From Colius striatus (taxonomy: Eukaryota; Chordata; Aves; Coliiformes; Coliidae), in NCBI RefSeq assembly GCF_028858725.1, contig NC_084790.1, positions 28,189,031 through 28,253,030 on the forward strand: a stretch of 64,000 nt of DNA, read 5' to 3'. Below, piece by piece: positions 49,901 to 58,900 of this stretch; the first letter of the stretch is position 1; each line of letters starts with the position of its first letter. The translations under genes were made by a program, and so were the position numbers. The notes under the pieces were generated by a model. That model was not told the origin of the DNA. It saw only the letters and a program-made list of their open reading frames with translations, and ran no database searches.

Positions 49901-52900
49901 GGTCTGGCTCAGAGCTGGGGAGAGTTGCGAGCAACTTCGTACAGCCCTTCCCCCTTACCAGAAAAGGCTGTCATGTCAAACTACGACAGTGTCAATGAAG
50001 ACAGTTAAATAAAACACAAAGCAAAACAGGGAATTCGTTCCCCACTTCCCATGGGCAGACTGGTGTTCTGCCATCCCCAGAAAATCAGGGCTAAATCACA
50101 CATTGTGGTTACCCAGGAAGGCAAACATCATCACTCCAAAGATGTCCCCCCCACACTTTCTTCCCCCAGCTTCATATGCTGAGCATGACAGTCTGAGATA
50201 TCCCTTGGGTCAGTTGGAGTCAGCTGTCCCAGCTGTGTCCCCTCCCAACTCCTTGTGCACTCCTAGCCCATTTGCTGGATAAGCAGAAAAGGCCTTGATG
50301 CTGCACTCAAACATAGCCTGACAGTACCTACTGTGAAGAAAGTTAGCTCTGTCACAGCCAAACCAGCACAATGAGACAGACAAAACTAAAATTTCATCTC
50401 CTGCTGAGGTAAATGGAAATAAGGTTTTTCCCCCACAATCATTCATGAAACTATGATACAGAATCTATACTTAAGTATTTATTATGAAAAAATTAATGGT
50501 ATATTTTAATGGAGATCTAAATTCTAATATACTTTACCAAAATTTAGCACGCAGAGAAAACATGAACAACCTGTCTAAAACTTTGAAAGCACATCTACAA
50601 GTCCTTAATAAAATTATTAATATTATATACTACCAATAAAAAAAATCCCATTGCAGAGATCTAAAAAAAAAAAAAGTGGAGCAGAACCACTATATCTGAC
50701 AAACATAAGCTGGAGAGGCAGAGATGTGATGAACAAGTAACATCTGTTACACTATTTTTCCTGTGCTGCCTACAATCACCAGAAGAATTCTGTTGGTCTG
50801 AAAACACACTTATAATTAAAAACATATCTAAAAATGAATAAAAATTAATGGCACAATATAAAGCAATGGAAAACTATCATATTTTCATAGATTATTGTTA
50901 AAAGCTGCAGCGTTTCAAGGAAAATCTCTTATCACAATGTATTTTGGGCAGTAAAACCACTGATAAGATTATCACAACATTAGAAGCAATACTCCAACCC
51001 CACACCACAAACACACAAGATGAAAATCATGAGTTTATCTGCATCAAGTGTGCATTCCTGTGTCCCACGTAAGCAATGAAAAAAGCAGAGGCAAATCACA
51101 TGAATTCTATAAAAATACATCCTCTCTCCTACTTAAAAAACCTGTTTCTAGGAGCAACTGTCAGTACTTTCAACAAATGCAAAACCACTGCCCACGGGGA
51201 AAGAAACTTCAGCTGTATTAACATTTATGTCATTGATAACTTGGAAAGGGATTAAATTTGGGAGACAAAAAGACACAGAGACCTCCAACAGTTTGTCTTT
51301 GAAACCTACCTAGCCCACCAAAAGGCAATCATGAAGAGAGAATTACTTGTTTCCCACAGTTCTTTAGCAGTTTGAGAAACATTGTGTCTGTTTTGTGGAT
51401 AACACAAAACTATTGAAGCAACCAACAGATAAAAATCACATACCTTGCAATATCAACTTTTGATTACTAACACATGAACTGACATCTTCCTGCTCCAAGT
51501 AAGAAATGTTTTTAACAATATTGACACAGAAAATAATCACAGTAATAAAAAAGGATATCAGCTTTAGCAAAGTCTCTTATCCCACACTGAGGTAATCCTG
51601 GTGTGTTTTGCATGTAGAAGTCCAAGTAAAACCAATGGGCAAGTTCAATCTGAAAACACACTCTGATTGCATTGTCTCTCTCTTCACTTGGAATGTGCAA
51701 AATAAATCGGCTGCCAAGAAAGAAAGAAGAGTAAGATTAGCCAAATCTGTACATTTAAATAAATTTAGCAACAAAAATGCATTGCAACAGTGAAATTCTT
51801 GATCAATTAGCAGAGAGCAACTGATCACCAGATCCTCCTGGTTGTCTGGACAGCAACAGCTTTTCACATGAAAGTAAACCACAACCCTATCCTTTTAAAG
51901 TAAAGAAGGATGTTCTTTCACAAGAGACAATTATCATAAACCAAGTAAATTAACTATCATGAAAACAGAGGAATGAGGACATCCTATGTAAATGGTTGTA
52001 CTACGGGAATGAAAACACGTTTACATGTCTAGTAACGAACATCTGCAAACTCTGATAACAGATGTCAATGCATTTTTTTCTGGATACCATTTAAACATAG
52101 CTACGTATATTGACTCAAAAACTACTCATTTATGTAGATTTTAAATTAAGATATGATCCTGTTAATTTTCTCAGTCATTAACACATGGATAATTTGTTTA
52201 TTTTTTCAAGTCTGCTTTATGCCTTAGCTTGAACACACTTCCACGCAAATACAGTTTCAGAAATTTAAGTACCAGAGTTGCACCATGTGACAGCTCATTT
52301 TACTTAAGCAGAAGCAGCATTACTTACAAGACGAAGAAAAACAAAATTTTCTTTTCAGAAATTTAAGGTCATCCACCATAGAACTTAAACCATCTGACAG
52401 AGATCTTTTACATTTCATTCCCAAGTAGTACCAGACACATTCCAAAAGCCCATACTATCATTGCCAGAACCAGAAATACTTAAGATATCTTCACTTAAAA
52501 TTTTGCAAGTATACTTTGTTAAGGGATGTCAAAAGTGGTTGCCTCTCCTAACCACTCTGGCCAAGGACTGTCTCCTGCTTGTCCACTGAAGACCTGCCCC
52601 AGGGTCTCTGTCCAGTCTGCCCAGGTTGAGGAACACAACTGCTGCTTTCCCTTAGGCAGGTTCAACCATAAGCAATGCCCAGCCTGTATCCCAAAAACCC
52701 ACACAGCACACTAACATAGCTGGTCACACAGGCTGCCATGGTCAAAGTGCTGTCTTCAACAGCACCTACAGACAGGACTTGCACAAAATACAAGCACAGA
52801 GACAAGCCTCCTTCTTCGGCTGTCAAGAGGCAGAATGACACTAGTGTAGGGACACACTGACATTCTCCAGGTTCACAACTACCTATGCACATTCATGGGT

Positions 52901-55900
52901 CCCTCAAGGACCAGCATGGCTCCCTCTGTCCACCCAATACCCCTGTGCACATCCCCGACCCTTACATCCATCACACAGGTCCACGCCTCAATGGCAAGGC
53001 AGCTCTCAGTTTGCCAGCAGGTACACGTGCACAGATTTGGGGAAGACACTGAAACCCCAAGATTCAGCACCAGGCACGTGGGCTACAACCCATCATTGTG
53101 GTCCAGCTGCTGGCACTCTACCCCTCCCTCACCTCACACAGTTCCCTCCCAGGACGTGGTTTTCAAGACACTGACTTTTTCTACCCAGAGGCTGGAAACC
53201 AAGATCCCCATCATTGCAAGCAGCTGGGCTCTGACACATCCCTCATTCCAGTGGCTATGCACTCACACACAGAGCTCTCATCAATAGCTGGCACTTCATC
53301 CTTGCAGCACACATATACATAGGTAGAGAGAAAAATCACTTGTTTGAGTAGTAAATGGAAGTAGCCATCTAATAGCTGAGGCAAATTTATTGAAACGAAT
53401 TGGTGGTTGTTGCAGCTCTCAGAGGGAGCATTAGCATTAGCCTCCTGTGACTTGGACCATTAAATCTGCTCTAGTGTCAGGGCAAGGACTCTGGTCTGTT
53501 GTGCCCAGCAGCTAGAGTGGGAATGGCCATTTTCAACATGAATTCAGATTGAGAACCACAGAAGCTGAGGGTTTGGGCAACATGGCCTAGGGATCTGGCT
53601 AATAGTCATATCAGACAGCCAAGGCAAGGATGTGACCAGAGAGACACTATACTGTAAGTCTCTGAATCCATGCTGCCTGCAAGGAGTGGCATGTGGAGTG
53701 GGGCACGTTGGAACACGCTTGTCAGGAGAGGGCTGGGGAAGGGAAGGCAGCATGAGGCAGAAGCCAGAATAAGCCACAGATTGAGGTAAGGATTGTGAGC
53801 TCAGGAGGGATGTGGGATCAGGATAGAGGAAAGGCCAGGAATTGAAGCTACACAGTGAAGGTTGCTTGCTGAAGCCAAGAAGCACATTCAGCTGTTGAGA
53901 AATGGAGGACTTTGCATGTTTGATGTTTAAACAAACCATAAAGCTGCTGGTCTTGTGTTGCTGTGGATTATCTAGGACCTCTGGTCCTTCTGAAACCACA
54001 TGCTGGAGAGTAACAGACATACCTGGAAGAGGCTCATACAGAGAGAAAATTAAGAAAATATGCAACAAGAAGAGGGGACAAACAGTGGTAATCAGGCCAA
54101 AGGTTCAGCCAGACAAGCTCACTGATCTTTCCCATTTTCCACACAACTCACCCCTCTTTTACCACTTTCTGCTTACCCCCACTTTGTCCCTATCCTGGGT
54201 TTGGCCAGGATAGAGTTAACTCTCTCCAGCCTCGGCCAGGAGGCATGACCAGGCTATTCAATCCCACCTGACTTCATGCTCAGGCTATAAGGGCAGTGGC
54301 CAGGTGCTGTGGCTGAGCGTCAGGCTGTGGCGTGTGAGCACTTACACTGGACATTGCAAGCTTTTCTGTGTCCCTTGGTCATCATTGTAACTGCCTACTC
54401 TTTGCGGTGTTCTGTTAAATTGTCCTTATTTCAACCCACAAAGTTCTAGAACTCTCTTGATTGTCCTCCCCATCCTGCTGAGTTGGGGAGCAGTGAGTAA
54501 CTGTGTGCTTTGGTCATTGTTCAGTTAGAGATAAACCACCACAGTCCCCTACTGCTTCCCTTGCCCCATTGCACACCCCCGAGCCCAGTGTGTGGTGCCC
54601 CCTCTGGTTTACAGCCCTATCAGATGCAAAGGCCAGGCTTATATTCTTGGAAGCAGTGCCTGTGGTTTCTTGACAGACCATGAATTAGCGTGACTGGCAG
54701 GTTTGATTCTTGTCCTTGTCTTCACTTGTGTTTTCTCAGGTCTATGCCTGTACATTTTTTGTTCTGTTTTTCCCCTTTTTCAATTAGTTCACCAGAAGCA
54801 GGTCCTCACTCAGATCAGCTTGCTGGAATGAACACTCCTAAGCCCCTACATATCCTCATCAATTAGTTGCCAGGTTTGGTTCTCATCACTAGCTCCCTTA
54901 ATGCTTCTACTTCAAGTTTGTTTTGCCTATGTTTTCCTCCTGTTCTTATTAACCTGTTCTCATATTGAAAAAGGTCTATGACTAGATACTCTTAAATAAG
55001 GAAAGACTCTCCCTTGCATAAATAACCTTATTCACTTCCAGAACAGTATTTTCCTACTTGCCAGTTGAAAATTGGCAATACCACTCCCCAACTGCTCCAT
55101 TTTTTTCTAAAGGCTCTGTTACTGCTGAAAATAGCTCTTCCATATAGAGCTGCTGAAGATTAAAGGTATGAAGCAGACTTTTGTTTTAGTACATTTAGTT
55201 CATAACATTTACTTGCCCCAGCACTGCCCCTGAACATAAATCGGAAGATAAAATACGTAGAGATAGTACCAAAAAGGAATAAGGACATGCCAGCATTAGG
55301 CTTGGAATAAAAAGGGCAAAACTAATGGGAAAGTTACTTATTAATGAGAAAAAGTTAACTCCTAAACTTAGTGACTGAAGTGCTAGCAACAGGTATCTCT
55401 AGGTTGAGATACTGCTGAGCAGAGGCTGGGGCTGCCCAGTGCTGGCTATAGTTGGCTCCAATGGAACTCCTGCAGGGCACCGCTGAAGCCAGCAGTCTGC
55501 ACTGTGGTACCTCTAGGAAAGCACGATAAAGACAAAAATGCTGGACAAGCAGAGGAAGAAAGGAAAGACAGTAGTGAATACACCAAGGTCAGAGAAGAGG
55601 AGGGGAAGAAAATGCTCCATGGCAGAGTTTATGTCCACACTGCAGCCTGTGGAGGATCCCATGCTGGAGCCAACAGGTATTTCCTGAGGGAACTTCAGCT
55701 TATAAGATTAACTCCAAGCTGGCACAGGGGCAAAGCATGAGAAGAAAGAAGAGTCCATAATGAAGGGGTTAAGGTGAATCTGTAAAAAATGGAGGCACGG
55801 GGGAAAGCACTGTTTATATGTTTTTTGTCTCTTTTTCTCTATCCAAATCTAACTCTAATTGGCAATGAACTACATCAATTTTCCCTGAGTTGAGTCTGTT

Positions 55901-58900
55901 TTGCCCATGATGGTAACTGGTAAGCAACCTTCCTGTCTCATCTTGAGCCACAAGCTTTTCCATCCTATTGTCTCCCCTATCTTGCTGAAGAGTGGCTTGG
56001 TGGACAATTTGGCTGCTGTCCAAGGTTAATCCACCACAGTCCTGAAGTCAAATGATTGACCAACAGCACTTGCTTACAGGAGAAAGTGAGCACTCAGAAG
56101 CTCCAGAGCCTACATTAATACTCTTTACCTCCATTTCTTTATTCAGTAAGGAACATTCAGTGGCACAAATCAACATGACTGAAAAATTACATGGATACCT
56201 GTAACTTGTTATTTAACAGAATTGGTCAGAGTAGTCCTAGTACCAAAATTTAAACACACACTAACTTAGCAGTACTAAAATAAACTGGATGCCAACACTG
56301 TGATTCTAAAACAGCCTAGGAGATGAAAAGAAAAGTTTGAAGACGTTATTTACCTGGCTTAATCTCTCAGCTCTGTTTCATGTGCTGGCAAGTCACATTT
56401 CACTCTCTAAATATCAATTCTAAGTGCAGAAGTCTCTTAATTTATCAGCGGGGAAAAACTGACAGTTTGGAAAAAGAAATACAATGTTAAAAGAAAGTGC
56501 ATTAGACTAGTGGTTTTAATCTTTTTTATTATTATTAGAAGAATGGTTTTGAAATTAAAGCATTTGCCAATAATCACCACCACCATTATCACTTCTCCCA
56601 CAGATCTCTACAGCTGAATATAAAAACCTACTTGTTTTTATACACTGTTGGGAAAACTTGTAGGGTTTGGGGTTTTTTGGGTTTCAGTTTGTTGGGGGTT
56701 TTTAAGACCTGGGTTATATCAGTTCTCTAATACAAGTTTCAGTGTTGCCTATTTTCAGTATTAGATTCTGTGAAGTCAGCTATGAATGTTTGTCTCTGAA
56801 CATAGTCACTATGGCAGGTAACTTAACTTTGTGTTCCACAAGACAAACTAAGCCCAAGGCTGAAGAGCCCTTCACCCAATGTGCTTGATTTAACAAAGTC
56901 AACATGAAAGAGAAGTTTTGGTAACATGCATTAGAAGTTCTACATTTAAACTTAGCTATAACCTACATGAAATGGTTACATATTCTACTATTCAGTGTGA
57001 AAAAACACTATAGCATCAGCAAGAACATTCAAAAGTACACAAAGAACCCCAAATAATCAAAGATCGGTATGCTAAGTTTCCCTTGTTCAATTAAAAGCTT
57101 ACTATGATGCTGAATGCTACAGTTGTTTCTAAACAGCCAAACTTTACCTTCAGCAAAACACACTGTCACACAAACAGTGTAAGCTAAACTTTGTAAAAGT
57201 AAGGCAGTTGAAGAACATAATACAGATCCTCCTAGAGGTTCACACATTTCAAAACTGCTGTGCTTTAAGTGACCACAGACAATAAAAATTTTAGAGTCCT
57301 AGTCCAATTAACTACACAATTGAGCAGCATTTGTTAAGATCAAAATCCATTAGTACAAAAAGAACTCATCATCCTGCATGATACCTAAAAAACTTTGAAG
57401 CTTTAAGTCACAACTGCAAAAACAACATAGTAATGGCTACCCTGCAGTACTTCCATGTTTTTAACCTACTGGGCTCAACAAAAACAAAAAGAACCAACTC
57501 TCACATCCTTCCCTCAAAATAAAAGTACCAGCTGAGGAACCTTTGTACACCTTTGGAGATAGCAACAGCCGTAAGAATTACCTGCAAGCATTAAAACAGC
57601 TGTAGCTAATTTGTACAGTGAAATTATTTTTTAGACTAATCGGCTGAATTAGCTGGAACAGCTGCAAGTTATCTAAGGACCTACACATGAGCCTCTTTAA
57701 GTGGCCTCCATGTGGAACCTCACAAAGGCTCCTGTCTAGGCAGAGGCTCTGAGAGACAACTAGATAAAATGATTCAGCTTAAAGTAAAATCCAAATGCAT
57801 TTTAATTCAATAATGCATTACATTGATGTAATCAGTACCAGCTCAAAGTGGCCTTTTTGTCATAAGGAAATATAATATGGCAGATACAGTGTGACCATAC
57901 CTCCGACACACACAAACTTTTCACAATCAAGAGTTTTCTGCAGAGAATCCAGGCCATTTGCTTCAGGACAAAGGAAAATATTCCTGTCCAAAGGCAAAGC
58001 ATATAAATTTCACAGATACGCTGGCACTCTCGAGATACAAATAAAACCAATAGCTCTGTTTCAGGGACATCTAAGCTTTAACTTGGCCTTTTGGTTTCCC
58101 AATACACAAAAAGCACTCCACCACACTGGGGGCAGCGGGAGGAGGAATCAAACTACTAGGCAAGCTTGACTTGAAAGCAGATTTATTTCATAGTTGACCT
58201 TGGTAAGAGTAATGTGAATGCTTGCCATCTCCTAAAAATACACTAGTAGTTATTGAGATTCACAGCTTACACTGCTATAGCTCATACAAGACAGCAGAGA
58301 ATTCATATGGCTCCTGCAAATCTTCAAAGCTGTTATACTGAAATTACAATTATTTTAGTACTGAGGTTTTATTTCTGACAATTTTAAAAAGAAAAAAAAA
58401 ATTAAAAGTATAGGTTGTGCTAGAAAACACATAGAATCTTCTCAACAATCAAGCACGAAGACTGCTTGTCTCTTTGTACTAAAATGCCCACTAATGTGGA
58501 AATACAGAGTAAAGGATGTGGGAAGTGACAAGTATTTTAATAACTCATTTAAAGACAACCACCTGAATTGCAGCACAACTGATCTTCCCCTTATTTAATA
58601 GTTTACCATCTCCCCTGAGGCAGGATCTATCAGGCCCTGTCACACTACCAGTGCGCAACAGAATCCTTTCTCTCCCACAGGAAAGCCAGATTCCCCCATT
58701 CCTTTCAGTTGTTCTGCCATATCTAAGGAAGGCAATGTATCTGAAGCAAGGCTGATCTGTTAGCACTGAGGAATGTCAACAAGGCGAATTAGCAAAAGAT
58801 GAAGAACAAGACAGATGGTAACCACAAGCGCCCAATCTACTATTCTAAGGCATTTTTTTTTCATTAAAGCCATACAATTATAAGGCAAAACACCATTTCA

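Larger units (their letters stand above)
47634..51558 (-). other. DCP2: DCP2 intron 2, U12-type AT-AC intron
   Basis: In transcript sense the intron starts ATATCCTTTTTT and ends gccgctgtAC. The branch motif TTCCTTAAC (+ strand 47646-47654) lies 13 bases from the 3' end. All three match the minor-spliceosome AT-AC consensus perfectly. The 3.9-kb intron holds two LTR elements, both in the same orientation as DCP2 (47908-48474 and 48610-50370). Confidence 0.92.

Noticed and set aside
51555..51565. A hidden GT donor for DCP2 exon 2
   Set aside because: No GT near the exon end preserves the conserved protein; the ATATCC site does, and the AC end with a branch motif is present at exon 3.
53544..54068. 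174-codon - strand open frame
   Set aside because: No domain, promoter or splice context; the composition is proline/serine-rich as expected for a GC-richer non-coding block. It is kept only as part of an unclassified block.
56661..56700. Interstitial telomere repeat
   Set aside because: The G runs are separated by T tracts but there is no TTAGGG array; it is kept only as a G-rich tract.
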